Assembly: GCA_037447655.1 (NCBI GenBank)
Contig: JBBHKE010002794.1
Location: forward strand, 1-62,000
Length of the DNA stretch: 62,000 nt
Direction of reading: 5' to 3'
Source of the DNA: Zygnema cylindricum
Lineage: Eukaryota > Streptophyta > Zygnematophyceae > Zygnematales > Zygnemataceae
Made by a program: the position numbers and the translations under genes. Positions 10,364-20,845 of the stretch are shown one piece after another. The notes beneath the pieces were generated by a model. The model ran no database searches. It was not told where the DNA came from and worked only from the letters and a program-made list of their open reading frames with translations. How positions within the stretch are numbered: the first letter of the stretch is position 1; every line of letters begins with the position of its first letter.

Positions 10364-13300
10364 CTTTGAGTGGCCAAGCCTTGGCAACTTCGACCGATTG
10401 GAGGAACAAGGATTCTCGGAAACAGGTCGGAAACTATGGGGGAAGGGAGCAGAAAAATCAGGCCGACGAGTTCGGACAAAGGGCTCCCAAAGTTTTATGT
10501 CATTTTTGTAAGAAATCGGGGCACTATATGGCAGAGTGCACAAAGCTAACCAAGCTTCGGTTAAAAGAGGGGCAGACCGGTGGTACCCGAGAAGAAACAA
10601 AAAGGCCCTTGTGACACAGGTACATGAGGCGAAGTCCGAGGACGAGGACAATGAGCTCCTTTTGGATGAGGAGTTGGAGGCGAAAAACGAGGTCGAAATT
10701 CCACGAAGGCAGAAATGTGCTTACGGTGGATTGAAAGGTGAAGCAGGCTGGATTATAGATTTAGGTGCCTCCATGCACATGTGTAAAGATAGGCACCTGT
10801 TCACTAAGATAAGAAAGATTCCCACCGTAGAGATAGAGTACGGGGATGGGAGGATAGTCACCAGTACTCTTGTAGGATTGGTAGATTTGAAAGTGTTAGT
10901 AGAAGGAAAGACATCCATAGTAACATTCTTTGATGTATTGTTTATTCCGGAGCTGAACAAAAACCTCATCTCTACATCTGTATTAGATGATAAGGGTTTT
11001 TTTACTAACACTAGGGAAGGAGTCTTTACTGCTAGTTTTGAGGAGGATGTCTATTTCATTGCTGAGAAAGGTAGTCATGGGATGTTTAGACTGATTTTAA
11101 GTAATGAAACGAAGAAACTTTATTATGCTGGTGTTCATGATATTATGATGTGGTATAAGAGGCTTGGGCATGTGAATCTAGATAAGTTAAGAGAGATGAA
11201 AAAGATGGGAGTGGTGGAAGGGATTCAGTTTAGTGAGAGTGATAATATAAGTGATTGTAGTAGATGTGCTCAAGGTAAAGCACACATATTACCCTTTCCT
11301 CAAACAGCCACCTATTAGGGAGAAAAAATTCTAGATCTAGTACACACAGATATTTGGGAACCGGCTAAAGCGCCTTCACCGGGGGGGAAGAGATTTATGA
11401 TGACTATCACTGATGATTGGTCTCGGTATTCCCGGGTGTATTTTTTGAAAAACTAGTCCGAAGCTCAGGATTGTTTTAGACAATATAAAGCATGGAGCGA
11501 AAATCTCCATGAAACTCCAATCAAGAGAATAAGGAGTGACAATGGTGGAGAGTATACTTATAACCAGTTTGAGGATTTTCTGAGGGAAGATGGGGTCCAA
11601 CACTAAAAGACATTTCCAGAAAACCCGGAACAGAATGGGGTAGCTGAAAGGTTACATAGAACACTAAGTGATAGTGCTAGAAGTATGTTGTCAGATAAGA
11701 AGATAGGAAAAAGGTTTTGGGCAGAAGCAATGAACTGTGCTAATTACCTCAAAAATAGAGTTCTTACTTCAGCTATAAAAGATCAAACACCTAATGAGAG
11801 ATGGACCGGACGGAAGCCAGACATATCTCACTTAAAGGTTTTCGGCAGTCAAGTATTCAGTCTAGATACAGATCGGTCTAATTGGAAGCTAGATCATAAA
11901 AGAAAACCGGAATACATATTAGGATATGATGAGGATGTTAAAGGATATAGAGTTTATGATCTAAAAAGGGAAGATATAATCTTAGTAAAGCATCTAGTAG
12001 TTATGGATGAAGGAAAGTCTTTGGATCCCTTCAAATATACAAAGTCAGTAAAAATCAGATTTGAGTCAGAAAATTCCGATGACTTTGAGCTTCCTAACTA
12101 TCCAAGTTTTAGAGAAGATGACATTCTTGCAGGTACAAATCAGACCAAAAAGGACTCGGCTCTGGAAACTTCAGTGACAACTCTACCCAAAGCGGAAGAC
12201 GTGGTGGAAATTGATTCGGAATCAATGGATAGGGGAGAAGCCGAGATTGTTCGAAAGAATCCACGAGAACCATTTATTTCGGCCTCAGATTTTAAAGAAG
12301 GGAGGAGAAGTAGCAAAAGATTGCAAGAAAAACAGGTTAATAACAAGGTAACAAAACTATCTCTTCAAGATGAACCTCAGACTTATGGAGAGGCGATGAC
12401 GTGTCCAGAAAGAAACCGGTGGAAGACAGCCATCAATGAGGAGATGGCCTCAATTATGGCAGCCGATACTTGGGAGCTGGTGGATTGTCCACCTAACCGA
12501 AAAACCAATCGGTTGTAAGTGGGTTTTCAAATTAAAACTAAACCCTGATAACACAATTGAGCGGTAGAAGGCCAGATTAGTGGCAAAGGGATTTACACAA
12601 AATGAGGGAATTGACTACGAGGAAACCTTTGCCCTGGTCGCCAGATTTCCCTCCGTCCGCATACTTCTCAGTGTGGCAGCAGCGGAAGACATGGAAGTGC
12701 ACCAGATGGACATCAAGACAGCCTTTTTGCATGGAGAATTGGAAGAGGAGATCTTCATGCGACAACCTGAAGGGTTTGTGGAGGAAGGAGAGGAGAGTAA
12801 GGTATGCCGGCTGATTAAATCTCTTTATGGTTTGAAACTGGCGCCTCGACAGTGGAATAAGAAGCTTGATGAGTTTTTTACTGGTCTGGGATATATCTGG
12901 ATCAGCTCAGATCACTCAATCTATGTTTTCAAAGATGAGGAAGGTTTTTTATTTATTGTAATTTATGTTGATGATTTGCTTGTTTTAAGTAAATCAATGG
13001 AAAAAATTAATAAACTGAAAACCGATCTTAAAGGGAGATTTGAAATGAAGGATATGGGGGAAGCAAAATATATTTTGGGAATTCAAGTAGAAAGAGACCG
13101 AAAAAGAAAAATTATAAGATTGACTCAAAAGGAAGCAATAGGGAACATGCTTGAAAAATTTCAAATGGATAAAGCTAATAGTTGTACAACTCCAATGGAG
13201 TTGAAGAAGGGAAGTGAGGGGAGTGAGGAAGAAGGAGTCATAGTCTTAGACGAGGAATTATCTCGTGATGAACAAAAGTTCATGCAGACTATTCCTTACA

Positions 13301-13977
13301 GGCAAGTAGTGGGAAGTCTAATCTATTTTATGAATTGTACCCGGCAGGATTTAGCTGCAGCTGTAGGAGTGCTGAGTAGAAATCAAAATTCTCCCACTAA
13401 GAGGGATTAGGAGGTAGCTAAAAGAGTCCTTAGATATTTGATAGGAAGAAGGGATCTATGGTTGCATTTGGGTGGGGAAAATACTGACATCACTACTTGG
13501 AGTGATGCCAGTTATGGTGATGCTCCGATGAGGAGATGCAGTTCTGGATATGTATTATATGTGGGTGATGGGGCTTGCTGTTGGAGTAGCAAACAACAAA
13601 AAGTTATTGCTCAATCCACCATGGAGGCTGAGTATATGGCCTTTTGCTCTGCTGTAAAAGAATTGATGTGGGTCAAGTCTTTGCTTGGTGAGCTTGGTCA
13701 CCTTAAGAGTGGTGTGCAGAATTTTTTTTGTGATAATCAGGCAGCAATCGCTATTTCTGCCAATCCTAAACATCATTTTAAAGCCAAACACATGGACATT
13801 AGACTCAGCTTTGTTAAAGAGAAAGTAGAAAACAAAATAATCAGTTTAGTGTACCGACCAGATAGTGAGATGGTAGCAAATATGATGACCAAACCTGTGC
13901 CTTCCCCTAAGCTAATTTTCTGCAGGGAGAAGTGTGGTTTGAAATTAAAGATTGACTATAAAATAAGGGGAGTGTAG
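10364..13977 (+). pseudogene. Element A gag-pol, multiply broken
   Basis: Domains in copia order: C-terminal Gag with a CCHC zinc knuckle (CHFCKKSGHYMAEC, near 10498), protease with the active site altered to DLGA (10759), GAG-pre-integrase with the HVNLDKLREMKKM segment, integrase core with DNGGEY, reverse transcriptase with YVDD (12964) and RNase H ending near 13977. Breaks include a frame change after the zinc knuckle, nonsense codons at 11316, 11454, 11604, 12565 and 13408, and a frame change near 12515. The order PR-IN-RT-RH identifies Ty1/copia. It cannot encode a working polyprotein. Confidence 0.92.
13960..13972 (+). promoter_or_regulatory. Polypurine tract of element A
   Basis: AAAATAAGGGGAG lies immediately upstream of the 3' LTR start TGTAG at 13973. 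This is the position of the plus-strand primer. Similar tracts precede the 3' LTRs of B, C, D and E. Confidence 0.75.
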
Positions 13978-14652
13978 AAATTAATGGTCTTTTTTTTAAG
14001 TATTTTCTAGGTATGAATAGAAATATAGAAAAAAGCCGAGGCAGTCTACCTCTAACTTCTCTCTCCAACTCTCAAACTTGTCGCATTCCCTGAGAAATTG
14101 GAGAGGAAGCTAGAGCCATGGCTACCTAGGCTATCCAGAGGTTTACGGGATATAAATATTAGTTTATTTATAATTTAGAATATATTTACTAAAATATGTG
14201 TGCCGCCTCTAGGAATTGATCCTGGAACCTACCGTCTGGTAATCAGCCGGTAGCCGGTAGCTCTAACTGTTAAGTCTAGAGATAGTGTTACGTACTATAT
14301 AGATTGATAATTAATTAAACCTTGATACGTAGAATAGTTCATTTAACTGAAATAGTTTTACGGGAGACATAGATCTAGTAATGTAAAAGTACGGATTACG
14401 GTACGTATAAGAAACGGATACCGCGCATTTATTTTTTTACCGAAAGGAATACTGCACATGTATTTATTACGGCTACGATTAAATGTAAATTTAATTGGAC
14501 GACCGAAATTAAACACCGAGATCGCAGAAGAGAATTTCGGCGGTTTTTGATCATTGCCACATCGGATGACACGTGGCGAAATGACATTGGATCGCGGCAT
14601 CTGCGAGGATTAAGCGAGCGTATCCAGAGATACCACGTGTCGACATTTAGGC
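13973..14652 (+). repeat. Element A 3' LTR, truncated
   Basis: Begins TGTAGAAATT and follows the 5' LTR to about 14621, then continues into sequence only distantly similar to the matching part of the B LTR (a GTGTCGAC block near 14637). It stops at about 14652, where inverted B LTR sequence starts. The U5 part, including the gag ATG, is absent. Confidence 0.85.
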
Positions 14653-15469
14653 CAAAGTTGACCTTTTGTACAGCAGCTCTCTGGGAGAGAGGGTCCAATC
14701 TATCAAATTTTTCTAAGTCCTATCTCTCTCTAAACTCTATCTACTGAAGTACGGCACCAATCATAATAGTGTATCGTACATAAGGTACAAGTGCCGATGT
14801 ACTTTATGTACGGATATTGTACAACATGGCCAACAAGTCGACACATGCCATTTTTGGATTCGTTCTTGGAATCCCAAGAGATGTCGCAATCCAATGTGAT
14901 TTTGCCACGTGGCAATTGACGTGACGTCAACCGCAAACCGCCGAAAACATATTCCACGATCTCGGCATGCTTCGTGGCCGTCCGATTAAGCCGGATTACA
15001 ATCGTGACCGTCATAAATACTTCCGCAGTATTTGTTTCGCTTTCTAAACAAAATGCGCAGTATTCGTTTCGGATGTTTCGTACGCCGTACTTTACAAAGT
15101 GTGTCTATGTTTAAAGATCCGTTAAATGAAATAGACTACGTGTCAACATTTAAATATCTATCAAACTATATATCTTCAAGCATGATGGCAGACTAAATGG
15201 CTAAGGCTACAGGCTAAGTTAACGGGCGGTAGGTACTAGGTTCAAACCCTAGGTCCGTCAATATACATTTTAGTAAATCTACCAAAATCTATAACCCGTA
15301 ACTCTATCTCTAATCAGCATAGGCAGCCATGGCTCTAGCTCCCTCTTCAACCTTCAGTGACTACGACAAGTGTGGGAGCTGAAGAGAGAAGTTAGAGGCA
15401 GACTGCCTCGGCTTCTTTTCTGCATTTTGCAAAACCTAGAAAATACTAAAATAACCTTTTATTTCTACA
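14653..15469 (-). repeat. Element B 3' LTR, missing about 213 bp of U5
   Basis: Identical to the 5' LTR except for a few substitutions. It ends abruptly at 14653 against A LTR sequence. A polypurine tract (plus strand CTCCCCTTATT, 15470-15480) adjoins its start. It contains a perfect G-box CCACGTGG at 14905-14912. Confidence 0.92.
15183..15260 (+). other. tRNA-like module in element B LTR (antisense to B)
   Basis: 78 bp on the plus strand, opposite to B transcription. It has a partial acceptor pairing between TGATGG and CCGTCA, an A-box-like GACTAAATGGCTAAGGCT (15191-15208) and a textbook T-arm CTAGG-TTCAAAC-CCTAG (15236-15252) whose GGTTCAAACCC fits the pol III B-box. A convincing anticodon arm is not visible. 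The same module lies in the 5' LTR at 20559-20636. Confidence 0.62.
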
Positions 15470-15482
15470 CTCCCCTTATTTT

Positions 15483-18400
15483 CTAGTCACTCTTTATTTT
15501 AAGACCACACTTCTCCCGGCAGAAAAATAATTTAGGGGAAGGAACAGGTTTGGTCATCATATCAGCTACCATTTCACTATCTGGTTTATACTCCAAACTG
15601 ATTATCTTGTTTTCTACTTTCTCTCTAACTAAGCTAAGCCTAATGTCCATGTGTTTGGCTTTAAAGTGATGTTTAGGATTGGCAGAAATGGCAATGGCAG
15701 CCTGATTATCACAAAACACTTTTTGGACACCACTCTTAAGTTGACCAAGCTCACCTAGCAAAGACTTGACCCACATTAATTCTTTTACAGCAGAGCAAGA
15801 AGCCATGTACTCAGCCTCCATGGTGGACTGAGCAATGACCTTTTGCTGCTTGCTGCTCCTGCAGCAAGCCCCATCACCCACATACAATACATATCCAGAT
15901 GTGCATCTCCTCATAGGAGCATCCCCATAGCTGGCATCACTCCAAGTGGTGATGTCAGTATTTTTCCCACCCAAATGCAACCATAGATCCCTAGTTCCTA
16001 TGAGATATCTAAGGACTCTCTTAGCTGCCTCCCAATCTTTCTTAGTGGGAGCATTCAGACTCCTACTTAGTACTCCTACAGCTGCGGCTATGTCCGGACG
16101 GGTACAATTCATAAAATATATTAGGCTGCCCACTACTTGTCTATAAGGGATGGTCTGCATAAATCTTTTCTCTTCCGGGCTTACCTCATCATCTAAGATT
16201 ATAACTCCCTCTTCCTCACTCCCCTCACTTCCCTTATTTAAATCCATAGGAGTGGTACAACTATTAGCCTTGTCCATTTGGAATTTTTCTAACATGTTTC
16301 CAATGGCCTCTTTTTGAGTTAATCTGATTATCTTTCTCTCTCTGTCCCTTTCTACCTGAATTCCCAAAATATACCTTGCTTCTCCCATATCCTTCATCTC
16401 AAATCTTCCTTTTAAATCATTTTTCAACTTATTTATTTTATCCATAGATTTACTTAAAACAAGCAAATCATCGATATAAATTGCAATAAAAATAATTCAT
16501 TCCTCATCTTCAAACAAATATATAGAGTGATCTGAGCTGATCCGAATATATCCCAAACCTGTAAGAAACTCATCAAGCTTCTTGTTCCATTGCCGGGGCG
16601 CCTGTTTCAGCCCATACAAAGATTTGATCAATCGGCATACCTTGCTTTCCTCCCCTTGCTCCACAAATCCTTCGGGCTGTCGCATAAAAATTTCCTCTTC
16701 CAACTCTCCATGTAGGAAGGCCGTCTTGATGTCCATCTGATTCACTTCCATGTCTTCTGCTGCCGCCATACTGAGAAGTATCCGAACCGAAGGAAACCTA
16801 ACGACCGGAGCAAAAGTCTCCTCGTAGTCAATTCCCTCTTTCTGGGCAAATCCCTTCGCCACTAACCGAGCCTTGTAGCGCTCAATGGTGTTATCCGGGT
16901 TGAGTTTCAGCTTAAATACCCACTTACACCCCTTCCTTTCAGGAGGACAATCCGCCAATTCCCATGTATCGGCCGCCATAATTGAGGCCATCTCCTCATT
17001 TATGGCTGTTTTCCACCGTTTTCTTTCAGGACAAGTCATTGCCTCATTATAAGTTTGAGGTTCATCGGGGTGAGACAGTTTGGTTACCTTATTGTTAACT
17101 TGTCTCTCTTGCAGTCTTTTGCTGCTTCTTCTTCCTCCCTCAAACTCGGTTGCCGGAATAGATGGTTCTCTTGGATTTTTCCGAACAGTTTCTACTTCTC
17201 CCCTATCGCTTGATTCCGGGTCGATTTCCACCACGTCTTCCGCTTCGGTTGGAGTTAATACAAGGGGTTCCACATTTGGGTCCTTCTCGATCTGATCCAT
17301 ACCTGCAAGATCATCATCTTCTTGAAATCCTGGATAGTTAGGAAGCTCAAAGTCATCAGAATTTTTTGACTCAAATCTGATCTTGACTGTCCTTGTATGT
17401 TTAAAGGGATCAATAGATTTTCCTTCATCCATAACCACTAGATGCTTCACTAGAATAATATCCTCTCTTTTGAGATCATAGACTCTATATCCTTTTACAT
17501 CTTCATCATATCCTAGTAGATATCCTGGTTTTCTTTTTGGGTCTAACTTCCAGTTTGAACGATCTGTGTCTAAACTGAACACTTGACTACCGAAAACCTT
17601 TAAGTGTGAAACATCTGGTTTTCGGCCTGTCCATCTCTCATAAGGTGTTTGGCCTTTTACTGCTGAAGTAAGAACTCTATTTTTGAGATAGTTTGCACAG
17701 TTCATTGCTTCGGCCCAAAACTTCTTTCCTATCTTCTTATCGGACAGCATACTCCTAGCACTATCACTCAGTGTTCTATTTAATCTTTCAGCTACACCAT
17801 TCTGCTCAGGATTTTCAGGAACTGTCTTTTGGTGTTGCACTACATCTTCTCTCAAAAAATCCTCAAACTGGTTAGAGGTATACTCGCCACCATTGTCACT
17901 CCTTACTCTCTTGATTGAGGTTTCATGGAGTTTTTCACTCCATGCTTTATATTGTTTAAAACATTTCTGAGCCTCTGACTTATTTTTCAAAAAATACACT
18001 CTGGAATACCGAGACCAATCATCAGTTATAGTCATCATAAATCTCTTCCCCCCGGGTGATGGCACTCTGGCCGGCCCCCAAATATCTGTGTGTACTAAAT
18101 CTAGAATCTATTCTCCCTTATAGGTGGCAGTTTTTGGGAAGGGCAACCTGTGTGCTTTACCTTGAGCACATCCCCTACAATCACTTAGATTCTCACTTTC
18201 ACCAAACTGAATCCCTTCCACTACTCCCATCTTTTTCATCTCTCTTAACTTATCTAGATTCACATGCCCAAGCCTCTTATGCCACAACATTATATCATGA
18301 ACACCAGCATAATAAAGTTTCTTCTTTTCATTGCTTAAAATCAGCCTAAACATCCCTTGGCTACCTTTTTCAGCAGTGAAATAAACTTCCTCCTCAAAGC

Positions 18401-19835
18401 TAGCAGTAAAGACTCCTTTCCTAGTGCTAGTATCAAAACCCTTATCATCTAAAACAGACGTAGAGATGAGGTTTTTGTTCAGCTCCGGAATAAACAACAC
18501 ATCGGAGAATGTAACTATAGATGTCTTTCCTTCTACTAACACTTTTAGATCTACTGATCCTACAAGAGTAGTAGTGACTATCCTCCCATCCCCGTACTCT
18601 ATCTCTACGGTGGGAATCTTTCGTATCTTAGTGAACAGGTGTTTATCTTTACACATGTGCATGGATGCTCCTGAATCTACAATCCAGCCTGCTTCACCTT
18701 TCAATCCACCGAAAGCACATTTCTGTTTTCGTGGAATTTCGACCTCGTTTTTCGTTTCCAACTCCTCATCCAATAGGAGTTCATCGTCCTCGTCCTCGGA
18801 TTCCGCCTCATGTACCTGCGTCACAAGGGCCTTTTTCTTTCCTCTCGCAGGTCCACCAGTCTGCCCCTCCTTTAACCGCAGCTCGGTTAACTTAGTGCAT
18901 TCAGCCATATAGTGCCCGAGTTTCTTACAAAAATGGCACAGTCCCTTAGGAGTCCTTGGTCCGAACTCCTCGGTCTGATTTTTCTGCCCCTCCCCTCGAT
19001 AATTTCCAACCTGTTTTCTGGAATCATTGTTTCGCCAATCGGTCCCGGGTGCTAAAGCTTGCCCACTCTTTCCTCCCCTTCGGATCTCAATTGTATTCTC
19101 GCGAACGAGAATCATCCCTACCACTGAATTCCAAATCCACCTTGAGTCCGCCAAGTCCTGCACACGGTTGACTATGTTCTCGAACTCCTCGGGTAACTTC
19201 ATCAGTAAACAGTTAACCTTTTCCATTTCACTAAATACTTTTCCAGCACTTTCTAGTTCCATAAAAAGTGTAGCAAGCTCATTGCAAAAATCCAACATCT
19301 TCCCCCCTTTGTACACATACTCCATAATTTTCTGATCAGCCAATTGTTGTTGCTGAATCGTACCACTTCGATACATCTCTATGAGAGCCATCCAAAGATC
19401 GGATGCCCTCTCTACTTGCAAATGGGGAGATGCAAGCCCTTGAGTAAGATGGCGGAGGATGAAGTGCTTAGCCGCCATATTGTTGTAGTCCCACGTATCG
19501 ATATCATTCTCCTCGTTCCTCGGAATAGGTGACATGAATGCCGAACCGACTGCTATTGGTGTGACCTTCTCCTTCTCCTTGCCTTTGTCCACCACCTCTC
19601 CTTCCTTTGTCTCCTCCGTTGAAGATGAATCTGCATCTCTAGTGAATTTTCCTCCTGTATACCCTAGAGGTATCCCAAGATTGGATGGACGCCTCACCCG
19701 TCCACTCACTATTCCCCAAAACCGTTTCTCACATAAAGCTCCTGTCATCATACTTTCCCAGTATATGAAGCCAGCTCCATTGAATATGGGCACCCTAGAT
19801 GGTGGGCCCATAACGTGTAACTCTGAGACCTCCAT
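15483..19835 (-). pseudogene. Element B gag-pol polyprotein, one frame with two nonsense codons
   Basis: A continuous 1451-codon frame from ATG at 19835 to the stop at 15483. Domains in order: Gag (the start MEVSEL is LTR-encoded, then VMGPPSRVPIF), a CCHC knuckle CHFCKKLGHYMAEC, protease DSGA, GAG-pre-integrase, integrase with DNGGEY, reverse transcriptase with YIDD in place of the usual YVDD, and RNase H ending in MTKPVPSPKL. TAG at 18108-18110, between the pre-integrase and integrase regions, and TGA at 16497-16499, just before the YIDD motif, interrupt it. There are no frameshifts. Length and order are those of a complete Ty1/copia polyprotein. It is marked pseudogene because of the two stops. 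Confidence 0.93.
19800..19814 (-). promoter_or_regulatory. Element B primer-binding site (tRNA-iMet anticodon-loop type)
   Basis: Read on the minus strand, GTTATGGGCCCACCA begins one base after the LTR end (19816). Plant initiator tRNA-Met carries the complement, TGGTGGGCCCATAAC, across its anticodon stem-loop, so 15 bases can pair. This is the priming mode known from Drosophila copia and yeast Ty5, not the usual tRNA 3'-end site. The same bases encode V-M-G-P-P of Gag. Confidence 0.75.
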
Positions 19836-20845
19836 AGGACCTCAGAGTAGGCAGCTCACACGAAGCCTCTAGGATAACCCTGACCCCTTTGTCTTTCAGC
19901 AAGAATAACTGCCACCCTGGCAAACAAAAACTCAGACCACCTTCACCCCTGTAAAGGCAAGACTCCCCTGAGTCTATAGCAAAAAGAATCTCTGAATTTG
20001 CTCCCCTGAGCAGTAAGTTATGAAGGGTCAAAGTTGACCTTTTGTACAGCAGCTCTCTGGGAGAGAGGGTCCAATCTATCAAATTTTTCTAAGTCCTATC
20101 TCTCTCTAAACTTTATCTACTGAAGTACGGCACCAATCATAATAGTGTATCGTACATAAGGTACAAGTGCCGATGTACTTTATGTACGGATATTGTACAA
20201 CATGGCCAACAAGTCGACACATGCCATTTTTGGATTCGTTCTTGGAATCCCAAGAGATGTCGCAATCCAATGTGATTTTGCCACGTGGCAATTGACGCGA
20301 CGTCAACCGCAAACCGCCGAAAACATATTCCACGATCTCGGCATGCTTCGTGGCCGTCCGATTAAGCCGGATTACAATCGTGACCGTCATAAATACTTCC
20401 GCAGTATTTGTTTCGCTTTCTAAACAAAATGCGCAGTATTCGTTTCGGATGTTTCGTACGCCGTACTTTACAAAGTGTGTCTATGTTTAAAGATCCGTTA
20501 AATGAAATAGACTACGTGTCAACATTTAAATATCTATCAAACTATATATCTTCAAGCATGATGGCAGACTAAATGGCTAAGGCTACAGGCTAAGTTGACG
20601 GGCGGTAGGTACTAGGTTCAAACCCTAGGTCCGTCAATATACATTTTAGTAAATCTACCAAAATCTATAACCCGTAACTCTATCTCTAATCAGCATAGGC
20701 AGCCATGGCTCTAGCTCCCTCTTCAACCTTCAGTGACTACGACAAGTGTGGGAGCTGAAGAGAGAAGTTAGAGGCAGACTGCCTCGGCTTCTTTTCTGCA
20801 TTTTGCAAAACCTAGAAAATACTAAAATAACCTTTTATTTCTACA
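19816..20845 (-). repeat. Element B 5' LTR, complete
   Basis: 1030 bp from TGTAGAAAT (20845) to GAGTTACA (19816). The last 20 bases are ATGGAGGTCTCAGAGTTACA, so the gag initiation codon (19835) and six codons plus two bases lie in the LTR. It includes a G-box (20281-20288), the antisense tRNA-like module and three leader hairpins. Confidence 0.93.
19940..20012 (-). promoter_or_regulatory. Three leader hairpins in element B 5' LTR
   Basis: In minus-strand order: TGCTC-AGGG-GAGCA (20012-19999), GACTC-AGGG-GAGTC (19974-19961) and CCTTTAC-AGGG-GTGAAGG (19957-19940, one wobble pair). They lie about 105-180 bases upstream of the gag ATG. B lacks the clear TATA box seen in C and D; the equivalent position reads GTACAAAAGG. 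Confidence 0.6.

Larger units (their letters stand above)
9241..14652 (+). mobile_element. Copia element A inserted in the D 5' LTR
   Basis: Starts TGTAGAAATTAATGG at 9241, and the same start recurs at 13973 after a polypurine tract. Gag-pol between the LTRs is plus-strand and decayed. The end of the 5' LTR, the primer site and the N-terminal gag are replaced by an unrelated 474-bp segment (9890-10363). The 3' LTR is cut at about 14652, where it abuts the cut 3' LTR of B in inverted orientation. The LTR copies differ at roughly 4% of sites by eye, so A is older than B. Confidence 0.88.
14653..20845 (-). mobile_element. Copia element B, young and nearly intact
   Basis: Minus-strand element. 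Its right edge (5' end) is TGTAGAAAT read from 20845, and D pol resumes at 20846. Its left edge is a broken 3' LTR. The two LTR copies align over 817 bp (14653-15469 against 20029-20845) at a fixed offset of 5376 with no indels and about three substitutions that I could find, so insertion was recent. The single gag-pol frame has two nonsense codons. Because the 3' LTR end is gone, the left TSD is lost; the right flank is AATGC. Confidence 0.92.

Noticed and set aside
10097-10651. 184-codon minus-strand frame opposite element A gag
   Set aside because: Its upstream half is the shadow of the plus-strand gag and the rest is low-complexity; no domain. Only the separate exon-like stretch at about 9893-10090 seems meaningful.
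15183-15260. Functional nuclear tRNA gene
   Set aside because: No full acceptor stem or convincing anticodon arm, and it recurs as part of an LTR; better described as a tRNA-like module.
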